Shown: piece after piece, positions 1 through 6,643 of the stretch | Numbering within the stretch: position 1 is the first letter of the stretch | How the letters are laid out: each line of letters starts with the position of its first letter | Source of the DNA: Dehalococcoidia bacterium | GTDB lineage: Bacteria; Chloroflexota; Dehalococcoidia; SM23-28-2 | Length of the DNA: 9,577 bases | Reading direction: 5' to 3' | Assembly: GCA_022866185.1 (NCBI GenBank) | Contig: JALHUG010000186.1 | Coordinates: 1 to 9,577 of the forward strand | The notes under the pieces: model-generated | Database searches by the model: none | What the model was told of the DNA's origin: nothing | Seen by the model: the letters and a program-made list of their open reading frames with translations, nothing else | Translations under genes and position numbers: made by a program

Positions 1-968
1 AGCAGGAGGATCCAGACCTCTACGTTCACGTGGTGGAGCGCCGAAAAGACGGCATCGTTGTGCGGGGGGCCAAGGTGCACCAGACGGGCGCCGTCAACTC
101 CCACGAGCTGGTGGTCCTGCCCACCACCGCCATGCGGGAGGACGACAAGGATTACGCCGTCGCTTTCGCTGTGTCCGTTGAGGCGCCGGGGCTGACCTTC
201 ATCTTCGGGCGGCAGACCAACGACGAGCGGAAGCTCGGAGGGGAGATAGACCAGGGCAACCCTCGTTTCGGCACTGTGGGTGGCGAGGCGCTGATCGTGT
301 TCGATAATGTCTTCGTGCCCTGGGAACGGGTGTTCATGTGCGGCGAGTATGACTTCGCCCTGCCTGTGGTGGAGACGTTTTCCTCCTACCACCGCCAGAA
401 CTACGGGGGATGCAAGGGCGGGTTGGCCGATGTGCTCACCGGCGCGGCCGCTCTCATCGCCCGCCAAAATGGGGTGGCAGATGCCGCCCATATTCGCGAC
501 AAGCTGGTAGAGATGGTGCACCTCACTGAAACCATTCATAATTGCTCCCTGGCCTGCTCTGCCGAGGGGCAGATGACGCCCGCTGGTGTCTGCTATGTGA
601 ATCCCCTCCTGGCCAACACCGGCAAGCTGAACGTCACCAGGTTCATGTACGAGATAGGCCGCCTGGCTCACGACATAGCGGGTGGCCTCCTGGGTACTCT
701 GCCCTCGGAGAAGGACCTGCGGCATCCCGTGGTGGGGCCATACGTCCGGAAGTACTTCCAGGGCGCGGCTGAATTCCCCGTCGAGGACAGGATTCGAATC
801 GTCCGTCTCATCGAGAGCATGACAGGCTGCTCTCAGCTGGTGGAGTGCATGCATGGGGCTGGTTCGCCTCAGGCTCAGAAGATAGCTATGTACCGACAGG
901 CCAATCTGGCCGAGAAGAGCAAACTGGCCAAGCGCCTGGCGGGCATCGCCGACGAGGGCGGGGCCTGA
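1..968 (+). CDS. abfD: 4-hydroxybutyryl-CoA dehydratase / vinylacetyl-CoA isomerase family protein (5' truncated by window edge)
   Basis: The reading frame is open from position 3 and ends at TGA 966-968; about 321 codons are visible, roughly the last two thirds of a ~490-residue family member. The family (HpaB/AbfD fold, FAD plus [4Fe-4S]) dehydrates 4-hydroxybutyryl-CoA to crotonyl-CoA in GABA/succinate fermentation and in 4-hydroxybutyrate carbon-fixation cycles. Seen here: the family block HQTGAVNSHE near the visible N-terminus, then YHRQNYGGCK with His at 390-392 and Cys at 411-413. Their seven-residue spacing equals that of cluster ligands His292/Cys299 of the Clostridium aminobutyricum enzyme, with Tyr296 also in place. 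ECMHGAGSPQAQ near the C-terminus contains the Glu matching Glu455. The other two cluster cysteines (Cys99/Cys103 in that enzyme) would lie before the window. Substrate is inferred from similarity; a related CoA-ester hydroxyacid dehydratase is possible. The last codons (931-956) recur downstream at 2364-2389. Confidence 0.88.
   Translation, partial: QEDPDLYVHVVERRKDGIVVRGAKVHQTGAVNSHELVVLPTTAMREDDKDYAVAFAVSVEAPGLTFIFGRQTNDERKLGGEIDQGNPRFGTVGGEALIVFDNVFVPWERVFMCGEYDFALPVVETFSSYHRQNYGGCKGGLADVLTGAAALIARQNGVADAAHIRDKLVEMVHLTETIHNCSLACSAEGQMTPAGVCYVNPLLANTGKLNVTRFMYEIGRLAHDIAGGLLGTLPSEKDLRHPVVGPYVRKYFQGAAEFPVEDRIRIVRLIESMTGCSQLVECMHGAGSPQAQKIAMYRQANLAEKSKLAKRLAGIADEGGA
931..956 (+). repeat. 26-bp direct repeat, copy 1 (inside the 3' end of abfD)
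   Basis: This stretch encodes the abfD C-terminal residues around RLAGIADE and is identical, base for base, to 2364-2389. Copy start to copy start is 1433 bp. It ends 12 bp before the end of the abfD stop codon. Confidence 0.9.
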
Positions 969-1079
969 GGACGGTACCCGCAAGGCGCCCTTGGTCCTGG
1001 GGGGGCTGATGCTAGAGCAAAGGGCGAAGATGTTTCTGGGCCTGGCAGGTTTAGAAGCAGTTTCAGTATCCCGACGGCA

Positions 1080-1099
1080 CCGCCCCCTAAACGGGGCGG
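1080..1099 (+). terminator. GC-rich stem-loop after abfD, possible terminator without U-tract
   Basis: CCGCCCC (1080-1086) pairs perfectly with GGGGCGG (1093-1099) around the loop CTAAAC. It lies about 110 bp past the abfD stop. No T-run follows, so a classical intrinsic terminator is not supported; it could be a U-less terminator or part of the adjacent palindrome cluster. The next bases, 1098-1109, form a perfect 12-bp palindrome (GGCATCGATGCC) overlapping the stem's last two bases. Confidence 0.35.
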
Positions 1100-1107
1100 C
1101 ATCGATG

Positions 1108-1232
1108 CCCCCGCCTTAGGGCGATCAACTATTTAAATTCACCTCTGCGGGATAAATCCCGCAGCTTCCCCAAAGCTGAGGGTTTCAACCCTCAGGGGTG
1201 TTCTTATTTTCTTGATCGCTATCAGGCGGGGG
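1108..1232. repeat. 125-bp imperfect palindrome with three internal hairpins (MITE/REP-like structured element)
   Basis: The two 62-bp arms are mirror complements about position 1170 (44 of 62 positions pair by hand count; the outermost 21 pair at 18). The outer ends run CCCCCGCCT...GCGATCAA (1108-1128) against TTGATCGC...AGGCGGGGG (1212-1232). Inside are three local hairpins. H1 is 1145-1164 (CTGCGGGA, loop TAAA, TCCCGCAG). H2 is 1162-1178 (CAGCTT, loop CCCCA, AAGCTG), centred exactly on the axis. H3 is 1176-1195 (CTGAGGGTT, TC, AACCCTCAG). H1 and H3 share their CAG/CTG edges with H2, and an intermediate stem 1140-1147/1193-1200 closes all three, giving a cloverleaf. No ORF or transposase is present. 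Its size and form resemble palindromic intergenic repeats and non-autonomous elements; no known family is claimed. It ends 44 bp before the next start codon, so it would probably be transcribed as leader of NPD gene 1 if the promoter lies upstream. Confidence 0.75.
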
Positions 1233-1276
1233 TCGAAAGCGATTCTTGAAACTGGCTGTAGCCTGAGGGAGGCAAA

Positions 1277-2332
1277 ATGCTGAAAACAAGAATGACCGAG
1301 ATGTTCGGGATACAGCACCCGATTATGCTCGCGGGGATGAACTGGGTCTCGGACCCCGAGCTGGTGGCGGCGGTCTGCAACGCTGGTGGATTGGGCACCT
1401 TGGCGCTGGCACAATACAGCCCCGAGGATGCAAGAAAGAGCATCAGGCAGGTTAGGGAGTTGACGGATAAGCCCTTCATGATAAACCAGTACCTTCTAGG
1501 GGGGTGGGCTAGGGATAACATTCAGGTATCCATAGAGGAGAAGGTGCCCTTCATTAACTATTCACTGGGCAGACCTTGGTTTGTCGATCAGGTTCACGCC
1601 TACGGCGGCAAAGTCGTCGGCACCGTTGCGATAGCACGGCATGCCGCTCGAGCGGTTGAATTGGGATGCGACGCCGTGCTTGTTACCGGGCACGAGGCAG
1701 CGGCACATGGGGCTGAGGCCACGTCATTGGTCCTAGTACCGATCGTTGCCAGCCTGGTGAATGTCCCCATCATAGCGGCCGGCGGCTTTGGCGACGGCAG
1801 AGGGCTTGCTGCGGCCCTGGCACTGGGGGCCGATGGCATATCGATGGGCACCCGGTTCATACTCACCAAAGATAGCGGCGTGCACGAGCGTTTCAAGCAG
1901 CTTTGCCTGCAGGCCACGGAGCAAGACACACTGTACAGCAATGCCTTTGATGGGATGCCTGGAAGAGCCCTGAAAACCAAAAAGGCTGAACAACTGATGA
2001 AGGGGGAGTCCTTCGGGCCATTGAGAGCCGTGCCCAACGCGCTGAAGGTAAAGCGAGTGCTCAAGCAATCGTGGGGGCAGTTTGTTGTTAGCGCCTTCAC
2101 GATGATGAGGGGCGAGGGACGGCGTAACCTTTTGCAGCTAGCGACCATGGCAAGTGGGGCTGTGAGGCAGGAGAAGGCCATATACGAGGGCAATGAGGAA
2201 GAGGGCGTCATGTTTGCCGGCCAGGTTATCGGTGCCATCGATGATCTGCCTACGGTCAAGGAGCTTGTGGAGCGGATAACTGCCGAGGCCGAAGAGGTAC
2301 TCGCAGGAATTGCCAGCAAGGTGGTCGCTTGA
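1277..2332 (+). CDS. NPD-family FMN oxidoreductase (nitronate monooxygenase-like / FabK-like), paralogue 1
   Basis: 351 residues, a TIM-barrel flavoprotein of the 2-nitropropane dioxygenase/nitronate monooxygenase family, which uses FMN to oxidise nitronates or, in the FabK branch, to reduce enoyl-ACP. Seen: N-terminal TEMFGIQHPIMLAGM and NAGGLGTL (residues ~35-42), GHEAAAHG (138-145) with the family's active-site His at 144, phosphate-binding AAGGFGDGRG (167-176) and GADGISMGTRF (184-194). The length is normal for the family. The start is supported by GGGAGG at 1267-1272, four bases before ATG. Just downstream lies a partial copy of the abfD tail, and upstream the 125-bp palindrome. Its neighbour on the other strand is a paralogue. 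The real substrate cannot be read from sequence: many members annotated as nitronate monooxygenase act elsewhere, and placement next to a CoA-ester dehydratase might suggest an acyl-CoA-related reaction (inference). Confidence 0.87.
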   Translation: MLKTRMTEMFGIQHPIMLAGMNWVSDPELVAAVCNAGGLGTLALAQYSPEDARKSIRQVRELTDKPFMINQYLLGGWARDNIQVSIEEKVPFINYSLGRPWFVDQVHAYGGKVVGTVAIARHAARAVELGCDAVLVTGHEAAAHGAEATSLVLVPIVASLVNVPIIAAGGFGDGRGLAAALALGADGISMGTRFILTKDSGVHERFKQLCLQATEQDTLYSNAFDGMPGRALKTKKAEQLMKGESFGPLRAVPNALKVKRVLKQSWGQFVVSAFTMMRGEGRRNLLQLATMASGAVRQEKAIYEGNEEEGVMFAGQVIGAIDDLPTVKELVERITAEAEEVLAGIASKVVA

Positions 2333-2341
2333 GGCCTGTGC

Positions 2342-2389
2342 CGGAAAACCGCCCTCGCCCGCGAGCGCCTGGCGGGCATCGCCGACGAG
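2342..2389 (+). pseudogene. Remnant of an abfD-like 3' end, containing 26-bp direct repeat copy 2 (2364-2389)
   Basis: Positions 2364-2389 are identical to 931-956 in abfD. Read in the matching frame, the bases just upstream give RKTALARERLAGIADE, which lines up with abfD's KSKLAKRLAGIADE with one extra residue, so similarity reaches slightly beyond the exact repeat. There is no start codon or ribosome site, and the frame runs on past the point where abfD stops. I read it as a leftover of an abfD-type gene end, or the second footprint of an insertion/duplication, located between two convergent genes. Confidence 0.6.
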
Positions 2390-2441
2390 AGGCGGCAGTG
2401 GGAAGGAGCCGCCGTCAGCCGTCAGGGGCCTCTCTCATGGG

Positions 2442-3413
2442 CTAGGCGCTGCCGATCGCGGCGTTCAGGCGCTCGCGGACTTGAACCGCCTCCTCGACCG
2501 TGCGGTCGATGAACTCCTTCACTGTCGGCACATCGTGGATGAGGCCGACTACCTGGCCGACGCGGGCCAGTTGAGAATCCAGCTTGCCGTCGTCGAAGAC
2601 GGCGCCCCCCTGTCCGGCTATGATCGGCAGCAACTCCTCCAGGGTGGTTCCGCGCGCCTCCATCTCCATCACCTTGGCCGCCACGGCGTTCTTGGCCACG
2701 CGCGATGGGTTGTTGATGGACTTCAGGATGTAGGCGGTGTCTGTCTCCGCGGCGTTGACCAGCCATTCTTTCCAGGCGGGGTGGCCGCGGCATTCCTTGG
2801 TGGCCATGAAGCGAGTGCCCATGAGAACGGCCTCAGCGCCTAGGGCTAGGGCGGCCACCAGGCCACGGCCATCGGCGAAGCCGCCGGCAGCCACCACCGG
2901 TATGCTCACCGCGTCCACGGTTGCTGGCACCAGTACCAGCGAGGTCACCTCGTCCATGCCCGGTTGACCGCCGCACTCGTATCCCACCACGCACACGGCG
3001 TCGCAGCCTAGCCGCTCGGCAGTGCGGGCGTAGCGGGCGCCGGCCACCTTGTGCATTATCTTGACGCCGCCGGCATGCAGCGGCGCCACGATCGCCTCAG
3101 GGCTGTGGCCAGACGTCTCGACCACGGGTATCTTCTCCTCGCAGGCGATCTCCACCCAGGCTTCGATGGGCTGGGTTCGCATGGCGGGGAAGAGGTTGAT
3201 GTTAAGCCCGATGGGGCCGTCGGTCAGGTCGCGGGCCTTGCGGATCTCAGCGCGCAGGTCGTCCAGGTTCTGGAAGGTGGCCGCCGCCATGAAGCCGAGG
3301 CCACCGGCATTGGCCACGGCTGCTATCAGCTCGGCCCGGCCGACCCAGAGCAGGCCTCCGCAGATAATCGGATATTTGATGTTGAAGAGTTTGGTGATCC
3401 TCGTCTGAAACAT
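2442..3413 (-). CDS. NPD-family FMN oxidoreductase (nitronate monooxygenase-like), paralogue 2 with active-site His replaced by Gln
   Basis: 323 residues on the minus strand. The open frame extends upstream to 3851, but the start at 3413 is set by homology (MFQTRITKLFNIKYPIICGG aligns with paralogue 1 from its first residue) and by AAGGAG seven bases upstream (3421-3426 on +). Motifs: NAGGLGF (35-41), GYECGGQPG (144-152), AAGGFADGRG (175-184), GAEAVLMGTRF (192-202). The usual family form of the second motif is GG-His; here residue 150 is Gln (codon at 2966-2964), which probably changes or removes the acid/base chemistry. The C-terminal domain differs clearly from paralogue 1, so this is an old duplication, not a recent copy. 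It converges on paralogue 1 with 109 bp between stops and diverges from the membrane protein gene at 3547. Substrate unknown. Confidence 0.87.
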   Translation of the reverse strand: MFQTRITKLFNIKYPIICGGLLWVGRAELIAAVANAGGLGFMAAATFQNLDDLRAEIRKARDLTDGPIGLNINLFPAMRTQPIEAWVEIACEEKIPVVETSGHSPEAIVAPLHAGGVKIMHKVAGARYARTAERLGCDAVCVVGYECGGQPGMDEVTSLVLVPATVDAVSIPVVAAGGFADGRGLVAALALGAEAVLMGTRFMATKECRGHPAWKEWLVNAAETDTAYILKSINNPSRVAKNAVAAKVMEMEARGTTLEELLPIIAGQGGAVFDDGKLDSQLARVGQVVGLIHDVPTVKEFIDRTVEEAVQVRERLNAAIGSA

Positions 3414-3448
3414 GGCGCAGCTCCTTTCCTGCAAAGCCCGGTGCTCGT

Positions 3449-3477
3449 TGTTTATCACAAGTGTTGACGCCTGACAA
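3449..3477 (-). promoter_or_regulatory. Weak candidate promoter for NPD paralogue 2
   Basis: On the minus strand TTGTCA (3477-3472) is a good -35. Seventeen bases later is TAAACA (3454-3449), a poor -10; GATAAA at 3456-3451 is a better hexamer but with only 15-bp spacing. The position, about 35-40 bp before the start codon, fits. Only the -35 is convincing. Confidence 0.3.
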
Positions 3478-3546
3478 GGGGCGGCCGGCAGGAGGCAGTA
3501 GCTATCGGCGGCTGCCAAGCGTCTATAGACTGGGGCGTTTATTGAT

Positions 3547-4260
3547 ATGCCGTGGTTTGGGGATAAGAAGCGTATTCCGGTAGGCCAGAGGAGCGGGCAG
3601 GAACGGGACTGGAGCTGGTCTTGGGAACCGCTGACGCCCGACAGTCCCGGCTGGCAGCGATGGCTGTGGGTCGGCGTGGCTGTCGCGGTCGTGGCGGCGG
3701 TCGCTGTGGCGGTCGGCCTGACCCTGGCCTTCACCCTCGGCGGCCGCGGTGGTGGCCCTGCGGACGAGGATGAAGGAGTCCTGCCATATGCCGCCATCGC
3801 GGGCAGTGTTTCGGTGGCACTCCACAACGGCCAGACAGCGGCGGCGGTCATATTCGAGGATAAGTGCGATGCCTACCTGGTGGTGGGGCAGGAGGAAGAC
3901 TCACCGCGCCTGCCCGACGGCGACTACTTCTTTCAGGTAACCACCTCTTCCGACAAGGCCCTCCTTTCCAGCGATGAGGTCAGGTTCCGCCAGTTTCGGG
4001 TGGCCGACGGTGCGATCGACGGCGTGTCGGGGCAGGGGCGTCACGCTGTTGGCGTCGATAGCCTGACTGGTGCTGCCACTGTCCAGCTCTGCCCCTTCGC
4101 TACCAGCCCGGACTCGTCAGGTCTGTACGAGGTTTGGGTCACTCGGGTCGAGGACTTCCAGGGGGATGTGAAAGCGGGGGGCTCGTCTGCCCCGGACTCT
4201 CACGGCTTTCTTGCTGCCCGCTCGGCGAGAGGGCTGTTCGGCGTCAGTCGGGTGAGGTAG
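3547..4260 (+). CDS. Membrane-anchored protein of unknown function with one N-terminal transmembrane helix and an extracytoplasmic domain
   Basis: 237 residues. A hydrophilic N-terminus (residues 1-37, rich in Lys, Arg and Trp) is followed by one strongly hydrophobic Val/Ala-rich helix at about 38-64, then a Gly/Asp/Glu linker (65-78) and a soluble domain to the end. Positive charge before the helix predicts N-in, C-out, so the domain lies outside the membrane. The segment LPDGDYFFQVTTSSDKALLSSD (122-143) with later YEVWVTRVEDF resembles repeats seen in bacterial surface proteins with a beta-sandwich (prealbumin-like) fold; this is a memory-based resemblance, not a family assignment. Two cysteines (107, 182) could pair. 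ATG 3547 is the only ATG after an in-frame stop at 3526-3528, but no good ribosome site precedes it. The gene converges on the UPF0173 gene with 22 bp between stop codons. Confidence 0.7.
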   Translation: MPWFGDKKRIPVGQRSGQERDWSWSWEPLTPDSPGWQRWLWVGVAVAVVAAVAVAVGLTLAFTLGGRGGGPADEDEGVLPYAAIAGSVSVALHNGQTAAAVIFEDKCDAYLVVGQEEDSPRLPDGDYFFQVTTSSDKALLSSDEVRFRQFRVADGAIDGVSGQGRHAVGVDSLTGAATVQLCPFATSPDSSGLYEVWVTRVEDFQGDVKAGGSSAPDSHGFLAARSARGLFGVSRVR

Positions 4261-4282
4261 ACGGGGCCGACAGGGTTCTCGC

Positions 4283-4936
4283 TTAGAGCGCTGGCTTCAG
4301 GACTATCGTCTCGGTGGTGGCGGGCAGTTGCCCCTTCTTCAGCTCTACCTCGCTGCCGTCGATCGTCTTTACCTGCTGGCGCCCGCGGGTGAAGTCCTCA
4401 ACGCCAGTGACGGGGAAGCTCGGGCACCTGGCGGTCTTGAAGTGCATAGGGATGACCACCTTCGGTGCGAGCTTCTGGCAGAGCCGGTTGGCGAGGGCGG
4501 CGTCAATAGTGAAGTTGCCCCCTACCGGGATCAGCAGTACATCCACCTCGCCGATGGCGGCCACTGTTTCGCCCGATAGGTCGTGGCCCACGTCACCCAG
4601 ATGGCACACGTTGATGCCATCCAGAGCGAAGCAGAAGATCGTGTTCGCCCCTCGCTCTTTCCCCGACGACTCGTCGTGGGCGGTGGCTATGCCCTTGAAC
4701 TGGATGCCCCTGGCCTCGTGGCTACCGACCCCTCGCACGACCTGAGGATTGCCTTTCACCGCCGCCACGTTGTTGTGGTCGGCGTGGTCGTGGCTCATCG
4801 TGACGATGTCGGCTGTCTCCGCCGGCGGTGCGTACTCCAATCCGTAGACGCCGGGGGTGTAGGGGTCGGTTATGATCCTCAGCCCACTCTCGGAGGTCAG
4901 GAGAAAGCAAGAGTGTCCCAGCCATTTAACCTTCAT
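4283..4936 (-). CDS. UPF0173 family metal-dependent hydrolase (metallo-beta-lactamase fold)
   Basis: 217 residues, the usual size of this compact MBL-fold family (UlaG/YtkL-like). Seen: MKVKWLGHSCF at the start, TDPY (24-27), the metal-binding motif SHDHADH (48-54, HxHxDH), HLGD (112-115) and PMHFKT (163-168), which supplies the last metal ligand. The substrate is not established for the family; members are annotated as L-ascorbate-6-phosphate lactonase-like or general hydrolases. Cytoplasmic: no signal peptide. The frame extends three codons further to a TTG, but that TTG abuts the Shine-Dalgarno, so ATG 4936 with nine-base spacing is chosen. It sits 73 bp after the amidase stop on the same strand and is probably co-transcribed with it. 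Confidence 0.88.
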   Translation of the reverse strand: MKVKWLGHSCFLLTSESGLRIITDPYTPGVYGLEYAPPAETADIVTMSHDHADHNNVAAVKGNPQVVRGVGSHEARGIQFKGIATAHDESSGKERGANTIFCFALDGINVCHLGDVGHDLSGETVAAIGEVDVLLIPVGGNFTIDAALANRLCQKLAPKVVIPMHFKTARCPSFPVTGVEDFTRGRQQVKTIDGSEVELKKGQLPATTETIVLKPAL

Positions 4937-4945
4937 CGGCGGCAA

Positions 4946-4953
4946 CCTCCTTT
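4946..4953 (-). promoter_or_regulatory. Ribosome binding site deciding the UPF0173 start
   Basis: The minus strand reads AAAGGAGG at 4953-4946, then nine bases to ATG (4936-4934). The alternative TTG at 4945 directly touches this site and cannot use it. Confidence 0.75.
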
Positions 4954-5009
4954 CTCAGCCCGTCTGCAATGGTAGCACATTGGGCCTTGATCTGGACGCC
5001 AGGCCCGCG

Positions 5010-6434
5010 CTATGGCCTCTCCGCCTCGGGCGGGCGTCGCTGGGCCCAGGGCCTCTCGCGCTCCAGCTCACGGGCAACGCGCAGCACCGTGTCGTCCTCG
5101 CCCCAGCAGCCCACGATGTGGAGGCCGATGGGCAAACCGTCGGGGGTGAATCCGACCGGCACGGAGGCCGCGGGATTACCCGACACGTCGAACGGGGTTG
5201 GGAACAGGAACTTGGCTAGCTCCAACGGCGGTATCTGGTGCTCTATGTCCCACGCCGGGTCATCGACCCTGAAGGCAGGCTCCGAGGCTACGGGCGTGAG
5301 CAGCAGGTCGTACTCCTCGAAGAAGCGTCGGACGTTGTAGCGAACGCGGGCGATCTTGCCGAGGGCCGCGGCATATTCCGTTGCCGTTAGCTGCTTTGCC
5401 CTTTCGTAGGCTTGCCGCACCAGCCGGCAGAGGTCGTTAAACCGGTTCCCCAGCAGTCCGGCGTTAGACAGGTAGCCGTCCGTCATGAACACGATCCAGA
5501 ATGATTCCGCCAAGCCGCTGAGGTCTGGCATGGCCTGGGCCAGCTCGCCCTTGCCGACTCGCTTCGCCAGCCACTGGGCCGCATCCTGGCAGGTTGCCAG
5601 CACCGCAGGATCGGTGGGCGGGCCGCCGAAGGTGCCGCTCCAGGCAATTCTCAGGTCGCGAACGGGTTTGTCCAGCGTGCCCACGAAGTCTGGCGGTTTC
5701 TCCTCGATAGCCCACGGGTCGCGGGGGTCAGGCCCAGAGCACGCGGCCAGGAAGAGGGCGGCGTCGCCCACCGTGCGCGTGAGCGTGCCCTCGTGAACGA
5801 AGACCTGCATTCCCACCGTGGTCGTGTTGTTGGGGATGCGGCCCATGGTGGGCTTGATGCCGAACACCCCGCAGAAGTTCGCTGGCACGCGGATCGAGCC
5901 GGCGGCGTCGTTGCCGTGGCCGATGGGGCCGAGGCCGGCAGCCACGGCCGCCGCCGCGCCGCCGCTGGAGCCGCCGGTGGTGCGTTCGATATTCCAGGGA
6001 TTGCGCGCGGGGCCGAACAAGCGGTTGTTCGTGGTGAGTGTCGAGCCAAACTCAGGCGTGTTCGTCTTGCCCAGGATGCAGACGTCGGCATCGCGCAGCC
6101 GTTCCACAACGACGGCATCGAAGTCCGGAACCCAGTCCTTGAGCACAATTGACCCCTTGGTTGTGCGCATGCCCCGCGTTTCGGTCAGGTCCTTGATGGA
6201 TACCGGAACGCCGGCCAGGGGCGCGGCCGATCCCGATGCGTAGGCCTTCTCGGCGGCCCGTGCTGACGCCAGGGCTCCTTCGCCGTCCACGAGGACGAAG
6301 GCATTGAGCACGGGGTTGAGCCGGTCGATGCGGGACAGCACTGCCTGCGTCACCTCCACCGGGCTGAGAGCCTTAGCTCGGTAGGATGCAATGAGGTCTG
6401 CGGCCGACATGAAGCAAACATCGCTCTCGTTCAT
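5010..6434 (-). CDS. Amidase signature (AS) family amidohydrolase
   Basis: 474 residues, normal for AS enzymes, which hydrolyse amides with a Ser-cisSer-Lys triad. The triad is visible: Lys81 in PVSIKDLTETRG, cis-Ser156 in the Gly/Ser-rich GGSSGGAAAAVAAG (154-167), and nucleophile Ser180 in GNDAAGSIRVPA (174-185). The 75- and 24-residue spacings match those in fatty acid amide hydrolase. The block before the nucleophile is DAAGS instead of the common DTGGS. The C-terminal part ends with DGLPIGLHIVG and WAQRRPPEAERP, typical of stand-alone amidases. No GatB or GatC neighbour is present, so a Glu-tRNA amidotransferase subunit is unlikely; substrate unknown. The frame is open further upstream to 6593, but ATG 6434 is preceded by GGAGG six bases away (6441-6447 region). 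First gene of a probable two-gene unit with the UPF0173 gene. Confidence 0.9.
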   Translation of the reverse strand: MNESDVCFMSAADLIASYRAKALSPVEVTQAVLSRIDRLNPVLNAFVLVDGEGALASARAAEKAYASGSAAPLAGVPVSIKDLTETRGMRTTKGSIVLKDWVPDFDAVVVERLRDADVCILGKTNTPEFGSTLTTNNRLFGPARNPWNIERTTGGSSGGAAAAVAAGLGPIGHGNDAAGSIRVPANFCGVFGIKPTMGRIPNNTTTVGMQVFVHEGTLTRTVGDAALFLAACSGPDPRDPWAIEEKPPDFVGTLDKPVRDLRIAWSGTFGGPPTDPAVLATCQDAAQWLAKRVGKGELAQAMPDLSGLAESFWIVFMTDGYLSNAGLLGNRFNDLCRLVRQAYERAKQLTATEYAAALGKIARVRYNVRRFFEEYDLLLTPVASEPAFRVDDPAWDIEHQIPPLELAKFLFPTPFDVSGNPAASVPVGFTPDGLPIGLHIVGCWGEDDTVLRVARELERERPWAQRRPPEAERP

Positions 6435-6484
6435 AGGGGGCCTCCTTCCCACGCCGTCCGGTCGTGTTACCCTTCCGCTCCTGT

Positions 6485-6513
6485 AGACTAGCGCAGGCGT
6501 TCTCTGGTGGCAA
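6485..6513 (-). promoter_or_regulatory. Candidate sigma70-type promoter for the amidase unit
   Basis: On the minus strand TTGCCA (6513-6508, 5 of 6 to consensus) is followed after exactly 17 bp by TAGTCT (6490-6485, 3 of 6). Transcription would begin near 6478, giving a ~44-base leader to the amidase ATG. Confidence 0.45.
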
Positions 6514-6619
6514 GGGCGGCGGCCGCAAGGATTCCGGCGTGGTGTGGACTCGTTCATGGCAGCCGGAGTCGACAGTAGTGATTCTGGTGTCACTTTGGCA
6601 CTATTTTGCAGGTGGACTT

Positions 6620-6635
6620 TGTGCTAATATTCACA
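6620..6635. promoter_or_regulatory. CRP/FNR-family-like binding site
   Basis: TGTGCTAATATTCACA matches the CRP-type consensus TGTGA-N6-TCACA at 9 of 10 defined bases with exact spacing. Its centre (6627.5) lies about 46 bp before the start point predicted from the -10 at 6662-6667, near where class II activators bind. The promoter has no good -35, as expected if it needs an activator. Which regulator binds cannot be told. Confidence 0.45.
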
Positions 6636-6643
6636 TGCTAGTG

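Noticed and set aside
1108..1232. End of an IS200/IS605 element with an omegaRNA-type guide scaffold
   Set aside because: The tandem hairpins suggested it, but there is no tnpA or tnpB trace, and the symmetric arms about 1170 fit a palindromic element better than one end of such an IS.
1277..2332. NPD gene 1 as horizontally acquired on codon use
   Set aside because: It has more ATA codons than its paralogue (9 against about 5 by hand count), too small a difference to support transfer.
2333..2441. Bidirectional terminator between the convergent NPD genes
   Set aside because: No stem-loop with a T-run on either strand; the notable content is the repeat of the abfD tail.
2310..2843. Plus-strand open frame of 177 codons opposite NPD paralogue 2
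   Set aside because: It overlaps the antisense of a conserved gene and its translation shows no domain; it is a by-product of high GC.
3414..3851. Upstream extension of NPD paralogue 2 to a 469-residue protein
   Set aside because: The extension has low-complexity Thr/Ala/Pro composition, lies opposite the membrane protein gene, and the family start plus Shine-Dalgarno are at 3413.
5010..6434. GatA subunit of Glu-tRNA(Gln) amidotransferase
   Set aside because: No gatB or gatC next to it, and the C-terminal half looks like a stand-alone amidase.
6435..6593. Upstream extension of the amidase to 527 residues
   Set aside because: The added residues are Arg/Pro-rich and unlike the family N-terminus; ATG 6434 has a well-placed GGAGG and a promoter lies inside the extension.
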